In this document: positions 1 to 7,297 of the stretch, piece after piece
Layout of the letters: the number at the start of each line of letters is the position of its first letter
Numbering within the stretch: the stretch's first letter is position 1
From: Burkholderiaceae bacterium
GTDB taxonomy: Bacteria > Pseudomonadota > Gammaproteobacteria > Burkholderiales > Burkholderiaceae
Direction of reading: 5' to 3'
DNA: 9,913 nucleotides
Assembly: GCA_023253905.1 (NCBI GenBank)
Contig: JALREG010000052.1
Coordinates: forward strand, 1-9,913
Program-made: the position numbers and the translations under genes
The notes under the pieces: generated by a model
Databases searched by the model: none
Told to the model about the DNA's origin: nothing
What the model saw: only the letters and a program-made list of their open reading frames with translations

Positions 1-126
1 GTCAATGATCGAGGAGCGCGTGTCGCCCTTGTAATCCGATGAGACCAACGGTTCATCAGAGACACCGAGGATCCCCTTCATGGGGCCCGCCTCAGCCGCG
101 CGGAACGCAGTATGAATTGCATCGAT
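1..126 (-). pseudogene. gap: 3' part of a glyceraldehyde-3-phosphate dehydrogenase gene, joined to dctP and cut by the window edge
   Basis: Read from 126 down to 1, 42 codons are open and resemble the C-terminal catalytic domain of GAPDH, the glycolytic enzyme that oxidises glyceraldehyde-3-phosphate with NAD(P). Visible signatures are [16 protein letters not shown], then [12 protein letters not shown] and RSSIID, which match the family pattern of GPLKGILGY, PLVSxDFxG and RSSIxD. The last part of the protein would lie beyond the left edge. The catalytic Cys and the NAD-binding half are absent, because the sequence to the right (position 127 up) belongs to a DctP gene in another frame. The piece has no start codon or ribosome site of its own. 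Erythrose-4-phosphate dehydrogenase is a possible alternative, but RSSIID fits GAPDH better. The family call is firm; whether the join exists in the living genome is open. Confidence 0.8.
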
Positions 127-295
127 GCTTGCCACCGGAGAGCTTGGAGAGTTCGTCGCTCATGGCGCGGACCGCGACGACGGTCGGATAGTCATCAGCG
201 TTATGGATGTCGGCGGAGCGGAATTCAACACCGGAAGCCAGACCGGAGAGGCCGGCAGTCGCCAGTGCAGCAACCACGGCGCGAAGGATTTTCAT
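92..295 (-). pseudogene. dctP: 5' fragment of a TRAP transporter solute-binding protein (DctP family), truncated by fusion
   Basis: The start ATG at 293-295 is preceded by a strong ribosome site, AAAGGAGA, about 6-7 bases upstream. Residues 1 to about 21 form a Sec signal peptide (MKILRAVVAALATAGLSGLA), followed by [29 protein letters not shown] and GGKHR. This is the usual mature N-terminus of DctP-type periplasmic binding proteins, which capture organic acids such as C4-dicarboxylates for a Na+ or H+ driven TRAP permease. Family members are about 320-340 residues; this frame stops after 67. DctP-like sequence ends at about position 122; the last residues (CNSYCVPRG) are out-of-frame readings of GAPDH sequence. 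No dctQ or dctM gene is visible. As it stands the product would be a signal peptide plus about 45 residues, surely inactive as a binding protein. Confidence 0.8.
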
Positions 296-427
296 GGAAT
301 GTCTCCTTTGATCGTTTTATGGGTCAGAACCCGGACCCGACCTGCGGACCGAGCACGTAGAATCAACCGCCACTCTACAGCGCGGCCAACGGCGCTGCCA
401 GCCCCCCAACCCCACCCTGGAGTCCCC
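296..427. promoter_or_regulatory. Divergent intergenic region between the dctP fragment and the cytochrome c gene
   Basis: This 132-base stretch separates two divergently oriented starts, so it should carry a promoter for each. On the plus strand a weak -10 candidate, TAGAAT, lies at 358-363 without a convincing -35 hexamer. On the minus strand an AT-rich stretch (CATAAAACGATC) lies just upstream of the AAAGGAGA ribosome site. Neither is strong enough to call as a promoter. I see no clear operator, riboswitch or terminator here. Confidence 0.3.
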
Positions 428-847
428 ATGCAAGGCCTCTTCACATCGTCGGCTGCGAACCGTCTCCTCCTCGTGCTGCTTGGCGCCCTGGCCGCTCCCA
501 ACCCTGCCGCAGCAGCCGATGGCGCCCAGGTGTATCAGGTCGCCTGCGCGGTCTGCCATACGGCCGGCGTCGCAGGTGCGCCGAAGCTTGGCGACCGGAA
601 GGCCTGGGCACCGCTGATCGAAGAGGGCCAGGAGATTCTCACCGCGCACGGATACGTGGGTGTGCGCGGCATGCCCGCCAAGGGCGGCAAACCCGACCTG
701 TCGATTGAAGACTTCGCGGCCGCGGTGGTCCACCTGGTCAATGCATCAGGGGGAAAATGGGGCCAGCCCGACGCCAAGGGGCTCGCCGCGATCCGGGCGG
801 AGATCGTCAAGCGGGAGAAAGAGCTGGCCGGCGCCAAGCCGAAATAA
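428..847 (+). CDS. Small periplasmic class I cytochrome c (cytochrome c5-like)
   Basis: This 139-residue protein begins with a signal peptide (about residues 1-29; hydrophobic core LLLVLLGALAA, probable cleavage in the PAAAA stretch). A single covalent haem site, CAVCH, is at residues 40-44, and the probable axial methionine is Met82 in GVRGMPAKGG. The spacing and the GMPAKGG motif are those of cytochrome c5/c-555-like electron carriers, which shuttle electrons between respiratory complexes in the periplasm. The mature protein of about 110 residues is slightly long because of a charged C-terminal tail (IRAEIVKREKELAGAKPK). The reading frame is open back to 125, but the ATG at 428 is chosen because it has GGAG 5 bases upstream and gives a proper signal peptide; the longer version would bury that peptide. 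It is monocistronic, divergent from dctP and convergent with the giant gene. Its redox partner cannot be told. Confidence 0.88.
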   Translation: MQGLFTSSAANRLLLVLLGALAAPNPAAAADGAQVYQVACAVCHTAGVAGAPKLGDRKAWAPLIEEGQEILTAHGYVGVRGMPAKGGKPDLSIEDFAAAVVHLVNASGGKWGQPDAKGLAAIRAEIVKREKELAGAKPK

Positions 848-864
848 AGCGTGGCCGATGACGG

Positions 865-907
865 GGGCTGAAGCGGCGAGGGCTGCGCGCCCGGACCGCT
901 CCAGCCC
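865..907. terminator. Nested stem-loop between convergent genes, probable bidirectional terminator
   Basis: GGGCTGAAGCGG (865-876) pairs with CCGCTCCAGCCC (896-907), 11 of 12 positions matching. The loop holds a second small hairpin, GGGC (880-883) with GCCC (889-892). It lies between the stop of the cytochrome gene (847) and that of the giant gene (916), exactly where both transcripts should end. No clear T-run follows on either strand, so it may act with Rho or as an RNA 3'-end stabiliser rather than as a classical intrinsic terminator. Confidence 0.6.
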
Positions 908-915
908 AACCGCGG

Positions 916-3900
916 CTACAGAACGGGCAGCGCCGGTATTGCCGGCAAGCCCGACTGCGGCAGATTCGAAGCGAGCCAGACCGTTGGATCGGTTTCGTTT
1001 GCCGGCAGCGCGGCAACGTTGAACAGGCCCACGGTACCGCTCACTTCATTGGCTACCGCAAGCATCGGCAAACCGGTCGGGCTGCTTGATGCGGGAATCA
1101 CCAACAGACCCTCCGGGCCGAGGTCGCCGCCAGAGATAACCTTGGTGGTTGAATCCTGACCTGGTGTCTTCGTGAAATCACGCGTGTTTTCGTAACTCAG
1201 AAAACTGGGGCGATAAGGGTCTGATACATCGTAGACCGCCACGCCACCGATCCGCTCGAGTCCGACAAACGCGAGCACCTTGTCGCCGACCACGGCAGTC
1301 GTCACACCCTCGGGCTCGGGACCTTTGTCGTCGCTGCGGTTATCAATCGAATTGCTGGTGTGGTTGGCATTGAAGTTTGAAGGCAGGACTTCAGCAACCA
1401 GCCGCTCGAGTTGATCGCCGCTGTCATAGATCCGGTTTCCATAAGTGTCAAGGATCGAGAACGAGCGCCCGCCGAAGGCCACCAGCTTGTCGAGATCTCC
1501 GTCGCCATCCACGTCAATTCCATTGGTGATGACCTTCAGATCGCCGTCCAGCAATGCGGCGCCGGCAGTCGCGTCGGCGACTGGCTTGCCACTTGCACCA
1601 AGATCTTTGATCTGTACCTCGTCCACCGTACGTGAATCGCCCTCATTCGCCGTGATGTAGTAGGTCTTCCCGTTCGTGCTGAATGAGGCGATGGCATCCG
1701 GCATGTAGGCGCCATAGAGCTTGGGGCTGACAAGGTTGATAGCGGGAACCGTGCCGGCGCCCGATGGCTGGCCGGTGGTGTCGTTGTCGCTGTCGATCTT
1801 GTTGGCGCCGTTAAAGCCAAAGATCCCGAGGCCAATCGTTTCCGTTCCCACGCCGTTGACGCCGAAGTCGTTATCGTTGATCACCGCGAGACCACCGTTA
1901 GGCAACAAGGCAAGCCCCTCAGCCTTGTCATTCGGTGTGTACCCCAGCGAAGGCAGGTTGGCGACCCGTTCCTTGTAAACAGGGTTGATACCTGCGGCGA
2001 GCAGCTCATCGACGGTTAGCACCTCGAGCGTGGTCTTACCTGTGGGCAAGGTCGGTGTGGCCGTGAGCAGATTCGTTGCGCCGCGAAGATCGATCTCGTA
2101 GAGCACCTTCTTCGCCTCGGGTGCCACTGATGAATCGCGCTCGAAGACAAAGATCGTCCCGGTTGCGGGGTTGAAGACCGCGTCACCGATCTTGTCGAGC
2201 GCACCCAGGTTGTGCGCGGGGCGCTCAAGCAGATACGCATACTCAGCAATCACCGTTCCCTTGGAGGCAGCGGCCGCAAGCGTACCGCCCTGGGGGAGCG
2301 CCGCGCCGACAGCAAGGTCGCGCATCGCCATCACTTCGATCCGAACCAGCGGCCCGCCCGTGTCCGTGGTGTTGCCCGACACGCTATCAAGCGGGCTCTG
2401 CACGAACGCGAAGATCAGCCCCTGCGTCTCATCGACCGCCAGCGCCTCGAAACCGCGATTGGCCTGACGCTTGATCAGGTGGGCGGGGAGGGTTTCAGTG
2501 CCGAAGGAATCGGTTGTATCCGCCGTGAGCGCAGCAGTGCCCGAGGGAACATAGCGCGTCACCATCTTGCCAGTGGCGTCGAACTCGTAAACCGCCGGAC
2601 GATATTCATCGACCATCCACATGTTTCCGGCAGCCGTGCGAAACACGCCCTCCAGATCGGCGCCCATCGGATCGTAGGAGAGCGTCTTGTAGCCCAGCGT
2701 GGCGCCGCCCGATGTAAACGTTCCGGTGCGGGAGGAATCGGTGGCGGGGATGATCTGAACCGGTTCCTCATCGGTACCGGGGATGTTGGGCAGGCCTGTG
2801 AGCGGCGTGCCGTCCGCGCGCGTGAGCATCATGGTTGCAGCAATCGACATCTGCTTGGTCGCCGGATCGAACTCAAGCGTGGAAACGCGGGCCTGGTAGC
2901 TGGGCAGCAGGAAAGGCCGCTCGAGCGCGGCATCCGAATCAACATTCACCGGCTCGCCATTGGGGCCGCGGTCGCTCACCGTGAGGAAGCGCCATTTGCC
3001 ATTGTTAGTCCCGATGTACTGCAGGCCCGAAAAGCCACCCGACGGGACCGGCTTGCCAAACGCATCAGTGCCGATCGAGGCAAGCTCTGAGCCGGTCATG
3101 GTGTCGTAGGCGGTCATCACCAAATCGCCGCGGGCGTGATTCTTGTAACCCAAGGGAGCGATATCGACGATCTTTGCCGTTGCGGTACTGAGGTCAAGCA
3201 CTGCGAGTGCATTGTTTTCCTGAAGGGTCACCATCGCCTGTTTGCCGTCAGGCGAAACGGCGATGTACTCGGGCTCGAGATCGTTCGACGCGTTGGCGCC
3301 CGCGGCAATCCGGACGCCTCGCTCGCGCAGCCAGCCTTCTTTGCCGTCGTATGCGGTGAAATCAAGTTGCTGGACGGTGGCGTTTGCGATCGCCGTGCCC
3401 GGGTCGCTCCCTAGTGTTACGACGGTGATGCCCCCGTTCGTAACAAACGGGTTGCCGCCGTTGTAGTAGGTATCCGTGGCGGCGCGCTCGTTAATCGACT
3501 CGGCCTCGTTGGCAACCAGCACCTTCTTGCCGTCGGGCGTGAAGGTCACCATATCCGGGCCCACGCCGGCTTCCATGGCACGCGCGCCGGCAGGCGCCGC
3601 TGCCGTGGAGGACACCGCCACATCGGCCTTGAAAAGAACGACCTTGCCCGCGGCCGTGGGGTTCGCATCGGCCAGCGCCACGGCAACCGTCCCATTGGAA
3701 ACCGCTACCGAGTTCACCTGCGGGGTGCTGCCCGCGGTCGTGGCATAGCTCTTGAAGTCAAGCTTGCCCGCAAGCACCGGGTTCGCGGGATCCGACATGT
3801 TCAGCACCTGAATCTCTGCCGCGACCGCGTTTACCATGAACATTCGCTTCGACGTCGGGTCATAGCCGACGATCTCTGCACCGCCTGCGTTGTACACATT

Positions 3901-6900
3901 GGTGCTGAACGCGCCCACCTTGCTCAGGGCGAGCTGGGAAGGCTGCAGCACTGACTCGGCGCGGGTGTTCAGGTTCTGGATTCGCTCGTCAAGCGCAGCC
4001 GGCGTATCAGCCTGATCGAACGCAGTCGAGGCGCCGGTAAATGCGGCCTTCATGTAGGCCTGGAAGACGCCCTGTTCGGCAGAGATCGGCGTGCTTGCCG
4101 TTGAGTACTGCTGCGTCGTGGCGGCTGCGCTGTAATCAAGCGTCTCGGGCACCGACTGGCTAAGCGTGTAGCCACCCCCCACCTTGTCGAGCAGATAACG
4201 GAAGTTTTCGCCATTGGCCTTGATGGGATAGCTGTCGCCGCCCTGCGCGAGAAAGCTCAAGGTGACGACCGAAATTGCCGCCGGCGCCCCCGCCAGTTTG
4301 GTGCCGTTGTCGTACAGGCCTACGCGCGAACCATCGTCGGCCACCAGCGCAATATCCATCACGCGCGACCCGGCAGCAAAGTCGGGATCCCAGGAGAAGC
4401 TCACACCCCCAACCTGCGGAAATCTTCCCTGCAGCGTACCGGCCGCAACACCGTGCTCAAGAATCGCCTTGAGGCCTTCTGGCGTGGTGTCAAACATCAT
4501 TAGCTGGTTATTGAAGCGGAGCGAGTTTTCCACATCAAGCTGCGACACGCTGCCATCAGACGGAGGCAGTTTGTCGACCGTGCCGTCCGCCTTGGGATCT
4601 GAGACCGTGCCGATCTGGGCTCGGATGCCGCCACCGTTCTTGAGCGACACGATGCGGGTGCTTGGGGCCGCAGTACCCAGTGCGAGTTTCGCCGCATAGG
4701 TGTTCGCATCAGCCGACAGGTTGCCGAGGTTGGTTTCCTCGGAGCGTACCAACGTGCGCTCGCCCTCAAGATAAACCGAAGCGTATCCGGCGACATTGCC
4801 GTCCTTGACCGAGATGACGGACTGCACGGCATCAGTCAGCGTCTTCACTTTGCCGCCACGGGTTCCGGTGGCAAACGCGGTGGTTGCAAGCGCCGACTCA
4901 GCCACGCCCCAGGCAGCAGCGACATTCGCATCGGTCGCCGCGTAGGCACCGTTGACGGCAGCATTGGCCGCGAGGCTGGTCGTGATGAGTTTGCCCGCCT
5001 CGTCGAAGTCGACCACCATCCGACCGAGATAGGTGTATTCGTTATCGGTGCTGACAACCAGTGTGGTCGAGCCGTTCTTGTCGGTCGCCATGAAAGGATA
5101 GGTCTCGGCAAACACGGCCGAATGCCCTCCCAGCGCAACCGCCTTATCGCTCGCATCGCCCATCCGGGTGTTCGAACCCGCCGCGATCACGATATCGACG
5201 CCGGAGAGCTTGGTTGCCAGCAGCTTTTCGTTACCAATAATTTGAAGGTGCGACAGCAGCACGATCTTGTTCACGCCTTGCGCGGTAAGATCATCGACCA
5301 CCGGCTGGAGTTGCGCAGCAAGGAGCGTCATGTCGTCGGCTTCGCCATTGGCACCCGGCCCGGTGGGAAAGCCCTTTACCTCGGTTCCGGAGGGCGACGA
5401 AATCGCCTCCAGTATCTGGGTGGTCACGCCTACCAGACCGATTTTTGCGCCGTTTTCAACCAGAATCGCTGACGGCACGATCTTGCCCTTCTGCGCCGAC
5501 GCGATCTCCAGGCCTGAAGTGGCTGTCGTGTCAACGTAGATCGACTTCAGGTCTGAATCGCCGGAGAAATCCAGATTGGCAGTGACGTGGGGGAATTGCG
5601 CACCGAGCGCGCCGCTGGCACCTTTAATTGCGTCACTCAGCACACGCGAGCCCAGATCAAACTCGTGATTGCCGATCGCCGAGGCCTCCACGCCAATCGC
5701 GTTGTGAATCGCGATATCAACGGCCGCAATCGGCACGGTCGCGGTGGCAGCGAGCGTCCCGCCACCGGCGCTATTTAGCGAGGCAATCACGGAGGCGTCG
5801 GTTCCCGCAGCAAGGAAGGGCCCGGGAATGAAGTTGTCACCACCCACCAGCGTAATGCTGTTGGGGTACGCATCCTCGAATTTGTCGACCAGGGCTGCGA
5901 GTCGGGGGGCAGTGGTTGGCGCGAGCGTGCCCGCTTCGCCATCAGAAAAGTGAAGCAGCTGCAGGGTGAAGGTCTTTTGCGTCAGCGCAGTTTTCTGTCC
6001 CGATGCAATGGCGTCCACCGAGGTGGCTGCGTCGATCTTCGAGGACATTCCAGCCAGGTTTTCGAGCGCACTCACAGCGGCGGCTTTCAGATTGGCACTG
6101 TTCACGCTGATTCCGGCAACCTTGGCCTGCGTGGCAACCGAGTTGACGAGCGTCTCTGCTGTGGCGGTGATCTTGTCAGCAGCGAGCGCACCCGCCGTCA
6201 TGGCCTTCGCAACTTCAGAAAAAATGCCTGCTGCGATCTCGTCGTGCTTGTCAGTGGCCACGCCCGCCACCTGCTGAACTTTGACGGTGAGGCTATTGAC
6301 CATCGTGGCAACGATGACGCCCGCCTTCTGAACGGCGAGCGCGCCATCCTGACCCGCGGCCACCCCGGCAACCGGATCCAGCGTGGTCAGATTTACCTTG
6401 CCCTTCAGCGCAGTAAGCCCCACTGCGTCAAGCACCTGCTCCTGGGCCGCTGCCAGGCTCAAACCCTTGCTCTGCATCACCTCCGCGACGAGCGTAGTAA
6501 GCGGCGTGACCGCTGTGGACCCCGCCGGCGCCTTGAGAATGCCGGTGAAGTCCACGCCGGTGGTGACGTCGCGTCCGCCAAACGCAACCACCGGGCCGTC
6601 AACCCCCTGAGGTAAGGTGAAGTTGCCCTGAGCGTCTGACTGCGTGGTCGGCTCGCCCGCATCCAGCTGGCCGTTGCGGTTCGTATCGATGAAAACCGTT
6701 GCGCCTGCGATGTAGCCATCGACCACCTTCCCGGTGGTGGTGGGAGTGCTGTTCTTGTCGCGGGTCGCGGCAATGAGTCCTAATGCACCCAGCCCAACCA
6801 GTACGCCGGTGAGCGCTGGCATTGCGCCGGCGGCCCCGGCAGCGGGAGCGGTAGCATCGGTTGCGGTTGCCGCGCCAGTGGCTGCGCCCGCAGCCTGCGC

Positions 6901-7197
6901 CTGCGTGAGTTCAGTCATCGGCGCTACGGATACCGCAGCGCTCGCCTCGGCGGCAGCGCCCTCCGCATGAAGCTCCGACTCTTCTGCAAGTCGGTCAGCG
7001 TCTTTAGACCTCACACGCACGTTCATGGAAACCGCAGCGGGCGTCGCTGCGGTTTCGACCAGGACCTCCAACCCGTCAGCGATCACAGGTACCGCTCGCG
7101 CAGGGCCATTGGCCGACAGCGTTTTTCTGGACGCGATCCGAGCCTGAGACGGGGCAGCGGGAGCGGCGGGGTGACTGGGCGACAGGGACTTGGTCAT
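916..7197 (-). CDS. Giant multidomain surface/extracellular phosphatase: 5'-nucleotidase plus choice-of-anchor-I propeller with inserted phytase-like domain
   Basis: The product is 2093 residues from the ATG at 7197 (GAGG 6 bases upstream); an in-frame TTG at 7209 lacks a ribosome site. Order of parts: Ala/Pro-rich N-terminus (1-120); hydrophobic Gly/Ala segment (about 124-144); adhesin-like linker with the EF-hand-like loop DTNRNGQLDAGE (171-182); Ala-rich helices (230-405); metallophosphoesterase domain (about 412-735) with LLHFSDGE, GGDNF (452-456), GNHE (509-512), LLSHLQ (His650) and AGSNTR; 5'-nucleotidase C-terminal domain (about 785-1025) with NGGGIR (854-859) and FLAQGGDSY (982-990); then a choice-of-anchor-I/YVTN-type propeller (about 1090-1355 and 1820-2062). 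The propeller is interrupted by a phytase-like esterase domain (about 1370-1785) with GGFSGL, VSDRGPNGEP, MVDEYRPAVYEFD, NRGFEALAV and KAEGLALLPNGG. Such domains release phosphate from nucleotides and other phosphoesters outside the cytoplasm. No standard Sec signal peptide starts the protein. Several metal ligands of the first enzyme domain differ from canonical ones. The domain calls are firm; the substrate is inferred. Confidence 0.88.
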   Translation of the reverse strand: MTKSLSPSHPAAPAAPSQARIASRKTLSANGPARAVPVIADGLEVLVETAATPAAVSMNVRVRSKDADRLAEESELHAEGAAAEASAAVSVAPMTELTQAQAAGAATGAATATDATAPAAGAAGAMPALTGVLVGLGALGLIAATRDKNSTPTTTGKVVDGYIAGATVFIDTNRNGQLDAGEPTTQSDAQGNFTLPQGVDGPVVAFGGRDVTTGVDFTGILKAPAGSTAVTPLTTLVAEVMQSKGLSLAAAQEQVLDAVGLTALKGKVNLTTLDPVAGVAAGQDGALAVQKAGVIVATMVNSLTVKVQQVAGVATDKHDEIAAGIFSEVAKAMTAGALAADKITATAETLVNSVATQAKVAGISVNSANLKAAAVSALENLAGMSSKIDAATSVDAIASGQKTALTQKTFTLQLLHFSDGEAGTLAPTTAPRLAALVDKFEDAYPNSITLVGGDNFIPGPFLAAGTDASVIASLNSAGGGTLAATATVPIAAVDIAIHNAIGVEASAIGNHEFDLGSRVLSDAIKGASGALGAQFPHVTANLDFSGDSDLKSIYVDTTATSGLEIASAQKGKIVPSAILVENGAKIGLVGVTTQILEAISSPSGTEVKGFPTGPGANGEADDMTLLAAQLQPVVDDLTAQGVNKIVLLSHLQIIGNEKLLATKLSGVDIVIAAGSNTRMGDASDKAVALGGHSAVFAETYPFMATDKNGSTTLVVSTDNEYTYLGRMVVDFDEAGKLITTSLAANAAVNGAYAATDANVAAAWGVAESALATTAFATGTRGGKVKTLTDAVQSVISVKDGNVAGYASVYLEGERTLVRSEETNLGNLSADANTYAAKLALGTAAPSTRIVSLKNGGGIRAQIGTVSDPKADGTVDKLPPSDGSVSQLDVENSLRFNNQLMMFDTTPEGLKAILEHGVAAGTLQGRFPQVGGVSFSWDPDFAAGSRVMDIALVADDGSRVGLYDNGTKLAGAPAAISVVTLSFLAQGGDSYPIKANGENFRYLLDKVGGGYTLSQSVPETLDYSAAATTQQYSTASTPISAEQGVFQAYMKAAFTGASTAFDQADTPAALDERIQNLNTRAESVLQPSQLALSKVGAFSTNVYNAGGAEIVGYDPTSKRMFMVNAVAAEIQVLNMSDPANPVLAGKLDFKSYATTAGSTPQVNSVAVSNGTVAVALADANPTAAGKVVLFKADVAVSSTAAAPAGARAMEAGVGPDMVTFTPDGKKVLVANEAESINERAATDTYYNGGNPFVTNGGITVVTLGSDPGTAIANATVQQLDFTAYDGKEGWLRERGVRIAAGANASNDLEPEYIAVSPDGKQAMVTLQENNALAVLDLSTATAKIVDIAPLGYKNHARGDLVMTAYDTMTGSELASIGTDAFGKPVPSGGFSGLQYIGTNNGKWRFLTVSDRGPNGEPVNVDSDAALERPFLLPSYQARVSTLEFDPATKQMSIAATMMLTRADGTPLTGLPNIPGTDEEPVQIIPATDSSRTGTFTSGGATLGYKTLSYDPMGADLEGVFRTAAGNMWMVDEYRPAVYEFDATGKMVTRYVPSGTAALTADTTDSFGTETLPAHLIKRQANRGFEALAVDETQGLIFAFVQSPLDSVSGNTTDTGGPLVRIEVMAMRDLAVGAALPQGGTLAAAASKGTVIAEYAYLLERPAHNLGALDKIGDAVFNPATGTIFVFERDSSVAPEAKKVLYEIDLRGATNLLTATPTLPTGKTTLEVLTVDELLAAGINPVYKERVANLPSLGYTPNDKAEGLALLPNGGLAVINDNDFGVNGVGTETIGLGIFGFNGANKIDSDNDTTGQPSGAGTVPAINLVSPKLYGAYMPDAIASFSTNGKTYYITANEGDSRTVDEVQIKDLGASGKPVADATAGAALLDGDLKVITNGIDVDGDGDLDKLVAFGGRSFSILDTYGNRIYDSGDQLERLVAEVLPSNFNANHTSNSIDNRSDDKGPEPEGVTTAVVGDKVLAFVGLERIGGVAVYDVSDPYRPSFLSYENTRDFTKTPGQDSTTKVISGGDLGPEGLLVIPASSSPTGLPMLAVANEVSGTVGLFNVAALPANETDPTVWLASNLPQSGLPAIPALPVL

Positions 7198-7203
7198 GGC
7201 AGG

Positions 7204-7207
7204 CCTC
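7204..7207 (-). promoter_or_regulatory. Ribosome binding site that decides the start of the giant gene
   Basis: Minus-strand GAGG lies 6 bases before the ATG at 7197. The alternative TTG at 7209 has no purine-rich sequence at the right distance, so the ATG is preferred and the protein begins MTKSLS. Confidence 0.65.
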
Positions 7208-7231
7208 AAACGATGGAAGCCTCGAACGCTA

Positions 7232-7259
7232 GTGACTGCTTATGACAGTTTTGTGTCGG
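7232..7259 (-). promoter_or_regulatory. Probable PhoB box upstream of the giant phosphatase gene
   Basis: On the minus strand three 7-base direct repeats follow one another: CCGACAC (7253-7259), AAAA, CTGTCAT (7242-7248, a perfect match to the PhoB half-site CTGTCAT), AAG, then CAGTCAC (7232-7238). The first pair has the canonical 11-base period with an A-rich spacer; the second pair has a period of 10. The array ends 34 bases before the ATG at 7197, in promoter position. PhoB activates genes when phosphate is scarce, which fits a secreted phosphatase next to a phosphonate importer. The first repeat overlaps an inverted repeat, so part of the match could have another cause. No good -10 hexamer is obvious. 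Confidence 0.5.
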
Positions 7260-7282
7260 TGGGGTTTTAGCGGGAACCGACA
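7254..7282. repeat. Perfect 7-base inverted repeat between the HAD gene and the giant gene
   Basis: TGTCGGT (7254-7260) and ACCGACA (7276-7282) are exact inverted copies separated by 15 bases. On the plus strand the right arm is followed after five bases by TTTTT (7288-7292), giving a terminator-like shape in a direction from which no gene is read. In the direction of the real genes there is no T-run, so it would be a poor intrinsic terminator for the phn operon. One arm overlaps the first PhoB half-site. It could be a weak hairpin after the HAD stop or an operator for an unknown regulator. Confidence 0.4.
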
Positions 7283-7297
7283 GGCGCTTTTTCCGAA

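Noticed and set aside
92..127. Programmed frameshift joining DctP and GAPDH into one protein
   Set aside because: The two halves belong to unrelated families and cellular compartments, and no slippery sequence is evident; a junction is the simpler reading.
125..427. N-terminal extension of the cytochrome c frame back to 125
   Set aside because: It runs antisense through the dctP fragment, would bury the signal peptide, and the ATG at 428 has a ribosome site and a proper leader.
2212..3090. 292-residue open frame on the plus strand inside the giant gene
   Set aside because: It is antisense to strongly recognisable phytase-like and propeller coding sequence, its Arg/His-rich translation matches no family I know, and such long shadow frames are common in GC-rich DNA.
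5950..6615. 221-residue plus-strand open frame inside the giant gene
   Set aside because: It is antisense to the helical linker region, has no ribosome site that I see and no recognisable domain.
7198..7209. TTG start at 7209 for the giant gene
   Set aside because: There is no ribosome site at the right distance, while the ATG at 7197 has GAGG 6 bases upstream.
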